Numbered from the stretch's first letter, positions 20,124 to 32,400 are shown. The stretch is 64,000 nt of DNA from Trichaptum fuscoviolaceum (GCA_910574455.1 CAJSYZ010000005.1:4216001-4280000); one strand, 5' to 3'. Program-made: numbers and translations. Notes: generated by a model not told the origin, from the sequence alone.

Positions 20124-23100
20124 TCAAAATAACTTTTTAAACCCGGTCTTGAAACGCGCGGGCAAGGAAGTGATGGTGTGTTTCCATGCAAATGCTTTGC
20201 GCATGCTGCTGCTGTTGCTGTTGCTGCTGTTGTCCATGTTTCGGAGTCCGGCATCCGTTTCTATAAATCCTAGAGTCCCCTTCCCTTGTGCTCGCGGTCG
20301 CAGTACCATCCTCCGTGTCTCCGTAGGTTCTTCATGTCCTTCCTGCTCTTCCCCTGAACCCTCTGAGCTGTCCTGGCTATCGTCTTTGTCGTCCAGCTCC
20401 TCAATGTCCGTGTTGTCCCCATCCCTGTCGTCTCCTTCGTCCTCCGGTCCATCTTCCTCCTCCTCTTCGCTCTCGTCTTGGTTTTCTCCTTCTTCGCCTT
20501 CTACCGTATCCTCCGCCAACTCGTCAAGCTCCGCCTTTGACATTTCCGCTAGTTCTTCTGGCGTAATGTTAATGGCTTCGCGCGCAAAATAGGGAATGAC
20601 CCTGAAGGCACCAAACCTTGCCCGAGAGACCGCACCGTCGAGCTCTGCAAGAATATAGGACCCTCCAGCTGTGCGTCGCAAGACCACATACGGACCCAGA
20701 TATCTTGGCTTGGTCTTCTTGTTCAGTTCCTTCTCGACCCGTGTGTTACGGACCAGTACCAGTTCTCCAGGCTTAAATATTCGCTTCGAGATGGTATGTT
20801 GATACTTCTTTTCGAATTCACGCGCACCGGCATTGCGAGCCTTCAGGATCTTCTCATGCGCCTTTTTCAAATCTCGAGGCCGTTTCAATAGCTGCTTTGC
20901 TCGTATCGCCAGCAGGTCTTCCGGAGATAGTTTGCTCGACGGTGCCGGGACCATATACGTCGCTTCCGCTAGGTCAAATGGTAAAATCGGCTCGACCCCG
21001 TGCGCCATCTCGTACGGAGACATGCCCGTTGCCTTCTGGACTGTAATCCTTTCGGCCCAGAACACGGCATGGACGACGCTTGGCCACTTAGAGACGTCTC
21101 CCTTGACCATCTTCATGATCGCTTCACGGACGTCCCTATGCCTTCGCTCGACGGCCCCGTTTGCCTGTGAATTGTAAGCCGAAATGCGTATTGGATGGAC
21201 TTTATACCGCTTATACAGATCCGCTACCGCTTCCGCCACGAATGGCTTACCATTGTCCGTCACTATCTCGTGCACCGGCCCCCAGCGGCAGAAAATTTCT
21301 TCGAAAATGAAACTCTGCACTGTCCGCGCGGTCTCGGTCCGTAGAGCTCGCCATTCCGCCCACGACGTCAAAGAATCTCGGGCCTGTATAATATACTTAT
21401 AACCACCCGCTGCGGGCATCAGCATCGTATCAATGAAGACTTTATGAAACAATGGTGCGGGTGCCGCAACCACTGGCGGAATGCGCTGTAGTTTATACTG
21501 ACGCGTCTGACAGTCATGACAGGTCCGCACAAACCACTTCACATCCTGTTCCATTGCTGGCCACCAGAATCGCCTTCGCAAGCTCTCTTTTACTGCGAAA
21601 ACTCCTTTGTGCCCCAGCTCGTCATGAGCCATCGACATCAAGCTTGTCCGCTTGGCCTGTGCCGGCACTATCCTGTGCTTCCCATCTGGGCTCTTTCGCC
21701 ATAACTTACCGTCGCGCTCAAAATATTCTGAGGCTTGTCGAACCAAGTGCTTGAACTCTTCGTCCGTCATCCCTTCTGGTCGCTCTGGTTCGCGCAAGAA
21801 CTGCCTGACCAACTCTAAGCGCTCTTCCTGCCGTCTTCGCCTGTCCGTCATCGGTGGTCGAGGCTCGCCTTCCCCATCTTCTTCAGCCTGTCCGTCCATC
21901 GCCAGCACCTCCTTCGCGTTCTCGGACCCTTCCCATTTCTCCCAGCCTTCCATCAGAAACCCGTACGCCTCATCAAGCCATTCCTCATCCTCCTCTCCCC
22001 CCTCGGCCTCCCCTTCCGCGCGTCTCCGTCTCGACATCCCATCGGCCCCTCGGTGTCCCACCCCTGGTACGTGAACCAGCTTGAACTGAAATAGAAGGAT
22101 GCCCGCAATCCAACGATTGATAGTCGCATTTGGCTGAATGTCCGGATTGTTAATCATGCCCTTGATGTATTTGGCATCGACTTCTACGACCAGGTTCTTG
22201 ATACCAATAATGTATACCCTGACGGCCCTAAGCGTCCTGAACAGTCCATAAAGCTCGATCTTCGCCTGTGAGTAGTTTGATTCGCGTGCATTCCATGTAC
22301 CAGACCCAAAGCGATTCGGGTACCTGCGTCCGTCGGGCCCTTCTTGAAAGAGAATGTACCCAAACCCTATGATAGATGAGTCCACGGCGAGTATCACTGC
22401 CCGGTCGCACTCATAGTCTATTGGCCTCAGTGCTGGGCAATTCACTATGCGGTCCTTGAGCAGGTCCATTGCTTCAGCATGCGCGCGCTCCCAGCGAAAT
22501 TCAATATTCTTCTTTGTCAGGTCCGTTAGCGGCCTTGCGATGCGTCCGTAGTCCTGAATAAAGATACGAAGGACACTTGCCGTCCCTAGGAATCCTCGCA
22601 CCTCTGTGACATTCCTGGGCTCAGGCCAGTCGACTATTTTCTTGACTTTTGACTCATCTGGCACGCGTCCTTCATAAGTGCACTTGTTCCCGACTATCAT
22701 GCCAGCTACGCGCGCAATCGTCATTTTCGGCCCTGATACTGTGACGCCGTATGTCTTCAAGACTTGCAAGATTTTGTTGTCCCGTAGCAGGTGCTCCCAG
22801 ACGAATCGTCGAATCCCCGGGTTTCCTGGGATGGTCTCATATGTCCCGTCCGGTAGCTCGTATCGAGTCTTCGGCCCCTTCGTGACAATATCGTCGACAA
22901 ACGGTTCCGTCACCTCAGGGATGAATTCTTGAAGCATAAAACAGACGTCGTTGTGTAAGATCTGCATCGAGTTGGTGTATCCCATAGGAATTGAAGTCAG
23001 TCGAAATGTCCCCATTGGCGTCTGAAAAGTCGTCATGTCCCGCGAACGGACATCGAGCTTCCGTTGGTCGAACGCCACATATAGATCATACGAAGAATAG

Positions 23101-24920
23101 CACGCGCGTCCCGCGTAGGACTCCCCGAGCTGGTCCACGAACGGCGGTACGGCCGCGTCCTTAATCGCCACACCATTCAACGGTTGCAGGTCATGCACCA
23201 GTCGGAGAGACTTGCCGTCTTTCTTCACAACGCAGAACCAGCGGCTTCGATACGACGCACTCGAAGGTTCGTAAATCCCAGAAGCTATCTTGTCTTTGAT
23301 AATGCTGATAACTTTCTCCCGGATGCCATTAGGTATAGGAATGTTCTTGAGGACCCACGGAACATGTTCGATTGTCGGAATCCTGACTGGCGGAAAGTAG
23401 TGCTCGTCAAACGTGCCCTTCTCGGACTCATCCCAAGCCATCGCGTCTTCATGAGCCTTCGCCATCCACTTGACTAGCTTGACTTCTTCGAGCGTCAGAA
23501 ATTCCCCTGGGTTCCAGTCCATGGCGTCGTGCCGTTCTTGCGTCAATCGACGGCCTGGCGTAAAATCCGGCGGACACACTGGCAAGTCCGGTAGCCCTTC
23601 CAATGAATTTGGATGCCTTATCCTCTCGATGCGCATTTCTTCGGGCATCGTCGTTGGAACGGGCCGAACTTTATTTGCGACGGCCTTATACGCAAAGGTC
23701 TCCCCGAACTCCTCCCTCCAGTCCACTTTCTTCAAACCCCTTAGTTGCTTCGCCAAGCCATTCTTCTGGTAATCCTCTTCCCTGGCTACCCACCATCCAT
23801 CCGGGCCAGATTCTACCACCCCAAGCGCTGTCAGGTTCTCTCCTTGAGCCTCTGAGCCTCTTTTATCCTTCGAGTTCCTCAGTTCCACCCCTTCCCAGAA
23901 CCCTACGACCTCTTTCCCGTGCCCTTTCTCAATCTCTCGCTCCTCCTTCTCTTGTCTGCCCCCTTCTGGGTTCTCTTCCCTTAGGACCATGTCCACCCAC
24001 GTCCGTAGCTCCGCTATCCGGACCCTTGCTTCCTCGCAACCCCTCCCCCCTTCACCTTCTAGTTGTCTCTCCATCTCTCGAGCTAACATGTCCACACCCC
24101 GGAACCATGTTTGCACCTCCCCGTCTTCCCCAGCCTCTCCCCTTTCTCTCCACGAGCTCTTGTAGTCTTCGGCCAGCCTCTTCACCAAGCCCTCGAACTC
24201 GCACCATGCTTCAAGTCTCTCCTTCCCCTCAACTCCCTGTTCTCCTTTCTCTTCCTTATCCGACTCTTTCTGCGCTCTCCCCTGCGCTTCCCCTTCCCAG
24301 ACTTCGCCCGCAGCCAGGCTTGGGTTCCTGGTGTGAACCTCGTCTTTCTGTTCTATCCGCGCACGCAGCTGCATAGACCGCGCCCGCTGGCCTCTGCGCA
24401 CTTGCTCACACAGACTTCTACCTCGCTCGAACGGAATTTCTGATCCGTCTGCCCACACCACTCTATTCTGCAGCCCTACTCTACACATTCCGTTCGCTAC
24501 GTCTGCCTTCAGGTCAAGACACTCGAACTTCCGGTGTCCCGGCCTCCAGCAATAGAAACACCCGAGCCCGCTGCCATGCCCCGGGTTCGTTCTCCTAGCT
24601 CCCCTCTTTGCTTCCCCGTTCCTAACTCTCTCTTCTGGACTTCGCAGGCCCACAGCCAGCCCCCTCTGCTCCCTTATCAACGACACCGCGTTTGCTGTCG
24701 CGCGCGCTGTCACTTCCGTAACCTCCTCTACCAACCTTCTTATTACCTCGGCTTCCTTCACGAGTTCTTCCAGACTCATTTCCTCTAGCGGGCTCATCAG
24801 TGCGCCCTCTACACCTCCTGTTTGTTCGTCTAACCAGGGCTTCAGTCCACCAGACGACCTTGCGTCACGGACCATCGTTCTCGCCGCTTCCAGTGCAGCT
24901 CTAACTGCCTCGACGTCCAT
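20124..24920 (-). CDS. Gypsy-C gag-pol polyprotein without a visible protease
   Basis: Uninterrupted 1598-codon frame. It has an N-terminal gag-like part, a zinc knuckle CFYCWRPGHRKFEC near residues 122-135, a charged Glu/Lys-rich linker, RT (FVDD near residue 673, with YDLYVAFDQ and PMGYTNS), RNase H (AVDSS near 845), the integrase zinc-binding segment (HDELGHKG ... CHDCQ near 1098), and a DDE core (IDTML, TDNGKPF, GAVERRHR near 1160-1253). A very acidic tail follows at residues ~1460-1550, then a short Asn/Ser run. No D-S/T-G-A motif of an aspartic protease could be found between knuckle and RT, where mushroom relatives usually have it. The start is the first ATG, about 210 bp after the LTR. 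It may depend on a protease in trans. Confidence 0.85.
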   Translation of the reverse strand: MDVEAVRAALEAARTMVRDARSSGGLKPWLDEQTGGVEGALMSPLEEMSLEELVKEAEVIRRLVEEVTEVTARATANAVSLIREQRGLAVGLRSPEERVRNGEAKRGARRTNPGHGSGLGCFYCWRPGHRKFECLDLKADVANGMCRVGLQNRVVWADGSEIPFERGRSLCEQVRRGQRARSMQLRARIEQKDEVHTRNPSLAAGEVWEGEAQGRAQKESDKEEKGEQGVEGKERLEAWCEFEGLVKRLAEDYKSSWRERGEAGEDGEVQTWFRGVDMLAREMERQLEGEGGRGCEEARVRIAELRTWVDMVLREENPEGGRQEKEEREIEKGHGKEVVGFWEGVELRNSKDKRGSEAQGENLTALGVVESGPDGWWVAREEDYQKNGLAKQLRGLKKVDWREEFGETFAYKAVANKVRPVPTTMPEEMRIERIRHPNSLEGLPDLPVCPPDFTPGRRLTQERHDAMDWNPGEFLTLEEVKLVKWMAKAHEDAMAWDESEKGTFDEHYFPPVRIPTIEHVPWVLKNIPIPNGIREKVISIIKDKIASGIYEPSSASYRSRWFCVVKKDGKSLRLVHDLQPLNGVAIKDAAVPPFVDQLGESYAGRACYSSYDLYVAFDQRKLDVRSRDMTTFQTPMGTFRLTSIPMGYTNSMQILHNDVCFMLQEFIPEVTEPFVDDIVTKGPKTRYELPDGTYETIPGNPGIRRFVWEHLLRDNKILQVLKTYGVTVSGPKMTIARVAGMIVGNKCTYEGRVPDESKVKKIVDWPEPRNVTEVRGFLGTASVLRIFIQDYGRIARPLTDLTKKNIEFRWERAHAEAMDLLKDRIVNCPALRPIDYECDRAVILAVDSSIIGFGYILFQEGPDGRRYPNRFGSGTWNARESNYSQAKIELYGLFRTLRAVRVYIIGIKNLVVEVDAKYIKGMINNPDIQPNATINRWIAGILLFQFKLVHVPGVGHRGADGMSRRRRAEGEAEGGEEDEEWLDEAYGFLMEGWEKWEGSENAKEVLAMDGQAEEDGEGEPRPPMTDRRRRQEERLELVRQFLREPERPEGMTDEEFKHLVRQASEYFERDGKLWRKSPDGKHRIVPAQAKRTSLMSMAHDELGHKGVFAVKESLRRRFWWPAMEQDVKWFVRTCHDCQTRQYKLQRIPPVVAAPAPLFHKVFIDTMLMPAAGGYKYIIQARDSLTSWAEWRALRTETARTVQSFIFEEIFCRWGPVHEIVTDNGKPFVAEAVADLYKRYKVHPIRISAYNSQANGAVERRHRDVREAIMKMVKGDVSKWPSVVHAVFWAERITVQKATGMSPYEMAHGVEPILPFDLAEATYMVPAPSSKLSPEDLLAIRAKQLLKRPRDLKKAHEKILKARNAGAREFEKKYQHTISKRIFKPGELVLVRNTRVEKELNKKTKPRYLGPYVVLRRTAGGSYILAELDGAVSRARFGAFRVIPYFAREAINITPEELAEMSKAELDELAEDTVEGEEGENQDESEEEEEDGPEDEGDDRDGDNTDIEELDDKDDSQDSSEGSGEEQEGHEEPTETRRMVLRPRAQGKGTLGFIETDAGLRNMDNSSNSNSSSMRKAFAWKHTITSLPARFKTGFKKLF

Positions 24921-25114
24921 CTTTCAACCAGACCTTGTTCGTCCTGGCTTTCTCTTTCAGTCCTTCAGACTACTAATTCGAACCCTTCCCTGCCGGTTCA
25001 GTGTCTTGTCACAAGTTCCTTTTCACTATTTCTTTTTCTCAATGAAATCTGTAAACTACTTTGGCCCGAAGGCGACAATAAATCTTTTTGGGTTATACAC
25101 AAAAGAACCACCCC

Positions 25115-25132
25115 CTCGCGGTGGGCTCCAGA
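25115..25132 (-). promoter_or_regulatory. Gypsy-C primer-binding site (tRNA 3' end)
   Basis: The coding strand just inside the LTR reads TCTGGAGCCCACCGCGAG. TGGAGCCCACCGCGAG is complementary to a tRNA 3' end ...GTGGGCTCCA. The base before CCA would be U, as in tRNA-Cys, but the tRNA identity is not proven. Priming thus differs from Gypsy-1, -2 and -3. Confidence 0.55.
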
Positions 25133-26220
25133 TGAAAACAAAATAAATGATAAGGGGGTGGGAGTGTAGGGAACCCAGTAAGAATAAAAGAGTAGTAAAA
25201 GAAGACAGAAAGAAGAAGAGAAACAACAAAGGAAACTAGTGAAACTGCCAAACGGCCCACAATCGTCCGTAGACGGAGTCTTCGCGCGTCCTCCCAACGA
25301 AGTCCGAAGACAAGAAACACACACCCCAGTAAAGAATGGCTATTGAGCCTCGTCGCCTTGCGTCGCGCCCGTCGAGGGAAGACACCAGAGGAAATCCGCA
25401 AGCTTAGTTGTCGTGCCCCAGAGACTCGTCGTTCCGTCGAAAGAACTAACGTCGTGTCGAACGCGCTCACAGCGCAGACGTCCGACGCAGCCCCGCTTCA
25501 GTCCCAAGCGCGCACACACTTAGATTGTAGTGGTCGGGGAAAGAAAGCTAAATTTTCACACGGTGTACATGACGCGACTAACACAAGTGAATATCGCGTG
25601 TGAACCGGCTACTCCGGTCACCGCTACTAGGCTAAGTCCCCGTCTTTGTACCCGTCCCTCAATTGGCAACCCAATCCCCACGCCACTCGCGCGCGTCGCC
25701 ACACTCTAAGTGTCCGTTATGTGACGTCCGTTAGTTCCCTTGTCCGTCACCCTGTTCTCCCACGCCACGCGCGCACACTTGTCCGTCGCCACACTTATAT
25801 CGCCGGCCGGTTGCACGCCCCGTACGCACGTCCGTTCGAACAAATGTTCGCCCGTTCGCTCGTCCACCCATGCAAGCGTCCGTCGGGTGCTCACCAGTGA
25901 GTCCTTTGCTTTGGTAGTTCTTTCACCCGTGCTCAGGTACAGTTTTCCCTGCGCTATTTGGCTTCGAGTGTCGACCGGCGGCCTTGCTGCTTGTCCGGTG
26001 TCCGTCGGGTGCACTGTCTTGCGGCCGTTGGATGTACTTGAGCGACTCCGCTTTCCGGCCTTGCGTCTTTCGCACTGTTGCTACGCTCTGGGCTTGCTGG
26101 TATGCTTCCGAGTCTTGTACTTGAGCGACTTCGGTTTCCGGGTGCTTACTTTGTCTTCCGGGTGCTACTGTCGTGTCCGGCGGGCTTCGTACGAACACTG
26201 GATGAAATCCAAGTGTTACA
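25133..26220 (-). repeat. Gypsy-C 5' LTR
   Basis: 1088 bp, matching 18209-19297 with about four small differences (for example near 25229, 25770, 25820 and 26174). It joins the Copia-A pol frame at the CCGG TSD. Confidence 0.9.
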
Positions 26221-26224
26221 CCGG

Positions 26225-29108
26225 GGTTCGAGGAATATTGAGCCAGGGCATTAACATAAAAGGCAAGGTCCGGCCTACTCCAAACTGTCAAATAGAGTAA
26301 GCTGCTGATTAATGAGTGGTAAGGGTAATGCTTCATTTCGCTGATCTCCTTGTCTGTCTTTGGACAGTCTTCTTTCGTTAGCTTGACACCCGATGGGAAT
26401 GGCGTCGGAGCTGGTTTTGCTTCCGTCATTCCAAATCGGGTAAGCAGGACATCAATATAGCCATGCTGGTCAATGCCGACTGAGCAAAGACGATAGTCGA
26501 AAGTAAATTTCACCCCTAGCATGTAGGTAAGAGGCCCCACATGTACCAACTCTATATTGCGGTCTCCAAGAAGTTTGATGAACTCCGGCACTGCTGCGTC
26601 GTCCGAGCAAAAGAATTCCATATCGTCAACATGGAGTCCTAGCATGGTAATGCCGGCCTCGGATCGCCGGATATAGACGCAGGGGTCGCTAATAAGGCGA
26701 GAGAAGCCTAAGGTCCTCAGCTCCTTGTCGAAGCGCTGGTTCCATACGCGCCCAGACTGTTTGAGTCCGTAAATAGACTTTTTGAGCCTAAGTACGAAAT
26801 CCTTCTTGTCCGGGTCCACAAAACCGGGCGGTTGCCGCATATAGATTTCTTCACTGAGTTCGCCGTGAAGAAATGCTGCCTTGACGTCTAATTGGTGAGC
26901 CTTCAGCCCCAAATGGACGGCAAGGACTGCCAAAAGCTTAATTGACCCTGTTCGGGCAACGGGGGCGTGTACTTGGTCGTAATCGACCAGGTACTTTTGC
27001 GTAAACCCCTGGGCGACCAACCGGGACTTGAGCTCCTTCGGTTCGCCGTTGGCTCCCCGTTTGGTCTTGAAAACCCATTTACAGCCGATCGCTTTACGGC
27101 CTGGTGGTAACTCGGTTAGATCGTAAACGTGAAGGCGTTCCATATTTCCGAGTTCCTTTTCCATAGATTTTATCCAGCCTTCCCTATTTGGCCCGGAGGT
27201 CGCTTCCCGGTAGTCTAGTGGGTCTCTATTGTCCATTACTATATTCGCATATACGTAGTGGGCTATGGAGTTTTCTCCACCGATCTCCTGGTTGCGTTCC
27301 GTTACTAATTCGGTAGGTTGGGACTCCGTGGGAGTCGGCTCGACAGTGCTGTCGTTAGTAGCTTGCTGTTGAGCTTGCGCTCTCTGGTTGAGTCGCGCGG
27401 ATGTGCGTGTCTTCTCACCGTAGTCAATGCGAGGTCTAGACTTTTTGGTTTGCTGTTGCTGTTGCTGTTGCTGCTCAGACGGCGCATTTGCGTTCGTATG
27501 CGGCTTGCGTGCATTTGATTTGGCTGCATCTGAGTCCGCCGGCTTGCGTGCATTTGATTCGGCTGCATCTGAGTCCGCGCTGTCCGTATCTGAGTCCGTG
27601 AGATCATCACCATTGGGCCTCCCCCCCTCGATCGATGCGGGATCGGTATTCGTTGAGCTCGGCACGGAAGTAAATGGGTTCCGCGGGAAGACGAAGTCTC
27701 TTGAAGTGGAAACTTTACGAGAATTTGGGTCATAAAATAATATGCCCTTAACTCCTTCGGGAAATCCAAGAAATTTAGCGCTCCGTCCGCGAGGGCTCAA
27801 TTTACTATTCCGTTTGATTTCGGGGATGTAAACATTGACATCGTCCCAGAAGGGACGTAAATTAGACACATCGGGCTTAGACCCGTGGAGTGCCTCGAAG
27901 GGTGTCTTGTTCGGGAGTGCCGAAGTTGGTGAGAGATTTCGTAAATAATTTACGTGGGTAAAAAACTCGGGCCACAGATTTGCGGGTATGTCGGGGTGCT
28001 CTGCGTATATGCAGCGAACTTTGTCGGCTAGCGTCCGATTAAGGTGCTCCGCTACTCCATTTTGCTGTGGAGTGTACGCATTTGACGTTTGTTGCCGTAT
28101 GCCGTGCTGGCGGCAGATCTGTGTCATTTTCTCGTTTAGAAATTCCCCCCCTCGATCGGTACGAGTTATTTTGATTTCGTATCCGTACTGGCGTGCGAAT
28201 AGAGGTATGACCTCCTTGAATACGCTCGGTACGGCACTCTTCTCGGGTAGGAAATACACCCATGTGAAGCGAGTGTGATCGTCCGTAATAGTGAGAATAT
28301 AACAGAATCCCTTACGAGACTTGACTTTTTGGGGTCCGGCTAAGTCGGAATGAATAAGTTCCAGTGGGCGCGTAGCCCTGGACTTCGACTTTGGGAAAGG
28401 TTGCCGTGACATTTTCCCTAGCGCGCACGGTTGACAGTGTTCGGGCGCTTTCAGGGTATTTTTGTCGATGATAAGACCCTGTACCATTTTCTTCTCGATC
28501 AACTTCTTTAGGTAAGTGTTGCCGAGGTGTCCAAAGTGAATATGCCATTCGTGGAAGGGTAGCTCAGTCACAGCAGCGTTTGCGTATAGTCTCGCGGGTC
28601 TCATATTTTGGAGAATAAATTGACCATTAATTCGAGCCGCGCGAGCCAATAGGGAACCATTATGTAAAATTTTGATTCCGTCGCTCGTGCTAGCAAAGGA
28701 TATGCCTGACTTCAACAAGCGGCTGGCGGAGATAATATTGCACCCGGCCTCGGGAACGTACAGTACGTTTCCCAGGTCCAGGGTGGTCTCCCGATCACCA
28801 GGCGTGAATCGCAGAGTGACGCGTCCCTTGCCGATCGCTTGGGCCGTCATCGCAGTTCCAAAGCCACCTACAGGTATAGGCTTGATCGACTGGTAGTCAC
28901 GGAGACTCTGGCGATCGCCGGTAAGGCTGGTGGATGCCCCAGTGTCGAAAATCCACTGGGTGGAGCGTGAAGGCACAGCAGATGCTATACTGACAACATT
29001 TGCGCGTTTGGTTGGCAATATTGACGGGAATGGTAACCACTCGTCCTCCTCGCTGTATGCGGGAGTCGAGTCTTCGAGCGGGGACTCCGGGCTGCGGCCC
29101 AGGGTGAC
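26225..29108 (-). pseudogene. Copia-A pol: protease, integrase, RT segment
   Basis: Long undamaged stretch of copia pol: protease WIFDTGASTSL near 28920-28950, GAG-pre-integrase (HIHFGHLGN), integrase core (HSDLAGP, TDRGGEF, QNGVAEHLNRT), Gln-rich and DSDAAKSNARKP-repeat linker, RT (KWVFKTKRG, QLDVKAAFLHGE, YGLKQSGR, and LHVDD in place of the commoner YVDD). It is cut at the left by Gypsy-C after SSNPG and at the right by Copia-B. The frame continues exactly across both insertions. The ~100 codons read beyond 26225 into the LTR are not part of the protein. Confidence 0.92.
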
Positions 29109-29377
29109 TGTTAGATGTTTACGAACATTTCTATTTTATTGCGCATTTACGGACTTATTTTATTATGTAATACATGGCGCGGTCAGCCACTAAACGGCCG
29201 ACATTATTTAGTCTTACTCTCGTCCTGTAATTCACCTCAGTTTTCTACCACGAATACTGAGGTGAGTATATCATTTGTATCTTGTTCTTTACATTGTCTA
29301 ATTACTCTGTAGTACATCTCTACAGGTAATTTAATATACCAGAGTTTTCTACCACGAATACTGAGTACATCTCTACA
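29109..29377 (+). repeat. Copia-B 5' LTR
   Basis: TGTTAGATG to CTCTACA. Holds an internal direct repeat: TTTTCTACCACGAATACTGAG and ACATCTCTACAG words each occur twice in the last ~140 bp. These may be promoter or R-region modules. Confidence 0.93.
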
Positions 29378-29388
29378 GGTTATGAGCC
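29378..29388 (+). promoter_or_regulatory. Copia-B primer-binding site (half tRNA-iMet)
   Basis: GGTTATGAGCC directly follows the LTR. It is complementary to GGCTCATAACC, the anticodon stem-loop of initiator tRNA-Met, as used by Drosophila copia and yeast Ty5. Copia-A has the same 11 bases. Confidence 0.75.
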
Positions 29389-29446
29389 ATCGCTTTAATC
29401 TTTAATAACAGATCCGCTCCTATTTCGTGACACAAACTACTCTACT

Positions 29447-32400
29447 ATGTCCATCTCTCCTAAGAAGCTAGCTGCTCTCCGTGTGCTACTAGAAGACGAT
29501 GACGACTCTCCGATGATTGCGGCGCTGTTTGACTCCTTAATGATCAAGGGACAAGATATGCCACCCGGAACATCGTCCGGAGAACCTCTGAAGTCGGAAT
29601 TGAAGGACACAGGCTCTGTCAAAGACGAGCATATTTCAGTCAAGTTACCCGCTGAATCGGACTCAAAGAATCCGTCTGGGAAACTCACCGGTCAGGACGC
29701 AGAATTATCGCATGTTCCCTCTATTCCCGACCAACCAGCCACCACAAACATTGCTATTCCGACCCATCTATCCAGTCGTGTCAATCGTCTAATACCCCCT
29801 CCTGGCGACAAATTCATAAAAATGGATCCACTCGCCATTGACGGCAGCAACTACTCACAATGGGCTCGTCATTGCTACAAAATTATGAAGCTTCGACACT
29901 TGGACACTGTCATTGATGGCTACGCAAATGAGTACGACAATCTATTTGATGAAGCCGATACTCGGGCTTACCTGCAAATACATGGCAACGTTGATGGAAA
30001 ACTAATGGCTGATTTCCAATCCGACAATGCATACGATCTGTGGGTCGCTCTTCAAGTTCGCTTTCAACAGGGCTCCGTCAATGCTGTCGCAAATGCGAAC
30101 ACTCTCCTGCGCAGTAAGACTATTGGCTCTGGGGAATCAATGGAAGTTCACATTACTCAAATGCGTGCATTCAAGTCACAATTAACCAACGCGGGTGGCA
30201 TTCTCGAAGACAACGACTGGCGTGGCATTATATGCTCTTCAATCATGAACAGCCAATGGGACGCATACACCCTATATGCTGAGAGCTGTAAAACGGCCGA
30301 AGAGTTTATCAATCACTTATTGCTAGTGTCATCGCGTAAAAACACCGCACCTGGTACTCGTTCAAATAATTCCGCTCTCCTTGCATCCAGTACTCGTCGA
30401 TCGAACAACAATCCATTCAAACGGTCTAAACGTACCGCGTGCTCAAATTGCGGGGGAGTCAGGCACACGATTGAACAGTGCTGGAGTCCAGGGGGTGGCG
30501 CTGAAGGCAAATCTACCATCCCTGGATGGGAGATACCGGCACACATGCGTAACAGGAACGCCAAGTCAGGGTCAAATGGATCTGCAAAAGAATCAGCTCA
30601 AGCCACACAGGAAACAGCTTCCATTGCCGAAATCGACACTCAATTTGCTATGCTAGCGCACACTGCCGAACGTAACCCAGATTGGCTCCTAGATACCGGC
30701 GCTACCTCCCACATGACGTACGACAAGTCGTTATTCTATGAATTTCAACCTATCGATCCAGTTCGCATAAATCTGGCGGGCATTGGAGAGTCCATTAATG
30801 CCACCGGAAAAGGGTCTATTATTGCTTTGTTTATCTACAATGGAGCCATTACAAAATTACTGCTTAAAGACGTACTTTATATTCCCGACCTGGCCTCTAA
30901 CCTCCTATCCGGCACGAAGCTAACACAATCTGGTGTCTCAGTTGTCCTTCTCGCCAAGAAAGCAATTTTCTACAAGGACAAGAAGCCCTTTGGCTTTGCA
31001 AGTGCATCTGGCAACACGTACCGCGTTCGACTCGTGATCAAAATTGTCGAGTCTTCTTTCGTCGCTTCAACACCCAAAGACGGAGCCGCCCCGCTAAGTG
31101 TGTGGCATCAACGACTAATGCATGCTTCATCCAACCGGCTTCGCCGAATGGATAAATGCAACACTGTCGAAGGCATGAAAATATCTAAAGACGATATGAA
31201 ATGTCAGTGCGATGCGTGCATACTTGGAAAGCAAGCGGCAACCAGCGCACCTGCGAGATCTCCAGAAGAGCGTCAAACCCAACCCTTCTCTACCATTCAC
31301 ACAGACATCGAGTACATGGTCGAAAAGTCTTTCAGTGGGGCTATCTATTCCCTCAAATTCATTGACGAAGCGTCCGGATTTCTATGGGTATATGCAATCA
31401 CTGAGAAATCTGGATCAATAATTTTGGAAAAATTTCGCGAAATTGATGCGTACATTGAAAACCAATTTGGATGTCGTATTCACAGCGTCCACTCCGACAA
31501 CGGAGGCGAATTTGTTAATTCTGAAATGAACGCCTACCTGATTTCCCGGGGCATCATCCATCGACTCATTGCTCCCCACCGTCACGAAATGAATGGGATC
31601 GCTGAGCGAATCAACCGCACCGGCTCAAATGCTGTCCGAACTGCATTAATCGATTCCGGTCTTCCTCGCGCGTACTGGGCAGAAGCATACAGTCACTTTG
31701 CCTATGTCCATAATCGTACGGGCGCGTCTTTCTTACCTAAGGACAAAACGCCATATGAACTAGCATTCGGACGCAAGCCTAATATCTCTCACCTTCGTGC
31801 ATTTGGTTGCCGGGCGTTCGTCCGAACGATCCCCGAGCAGAGGAAGAAGCTGGACAACAAATCGCAAATTGGAGTATATGTTGGCATTAATTCAGATGCC
31901 TCTTATCGAATTATGCTACCAACTCACCGTCTTATAATATCCCGCGATGTCATATTTGACGAAAACAGTTCCAATCTCCCGTGCCGTGCATCCGTCGACC
32001 AGACAGAGATCTCTTCTTCCACAACGTCATTCGTGCCACCCGAACTCGAAGCTTCTGAACAGCCTAGGTACAACCTACGAGACACCCCTGCGCGAAAGCC
32101 ACAACCAGAGGCCGCTAATGCCACGCAGGAACGTCGACTCGTTGACGGCATCATTATTCCTAGAACGTGGAACGAAGCTATGTTAACACCAGAGAAAAGT
32201 GAATGGGTCAAAGCGTGTACTTACGAAGTGGGAAAGCTGGAAGGAATGGACGTTTGGGATGTCGTCGACAAACCACACGACACCCATATAATACAAGGCA
32301 TGTGGGTCTTCAACATAAAGACTGACCCCACTGGCAATCATGAGTATCGCGCTCGATGGGTTGCTCGAGGAGACTCTCAGATCCCTGGGGAATACAACGA

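Larger units (their letters stand above)
18209..26220 (-). mobile_element. Gypsy-C: gypsy-type element inserted in Copia-A
   Basis: 8012 bp in minus orientation with LTRs at 18209-19297 and 25133-26220 and a 4-bp TSD CCGG (18205-18208, 26221-26224). Internal order: PBS, one 1598-codon polyprotein, a long 3' non-coding region, polypurine tract, LTR. The LTRs differ at only about four places. A solo LTR of the same family at 56505-57684 also has a 4-bp TSD (GCGT), so 4 bp seems characteristic for this family. Confidence 0.92.

Noticed and set aside
20149..20592. Ser-rich plus-strand open frame
   Set aside because: Antisense to the acidic, Glu/Asp/Asn-rich tail of the Gypsy-C polyprotein; composition alone explains it.
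25107..25132. Possible tRNA 3' end (CTCGCGGTGGGCTCCA)
   Set aside because: It abuts the Gypsy-C LTR exactly and has no cloverleaf upstream; it is the complement of the primer-binding site, not a tRNA gene.
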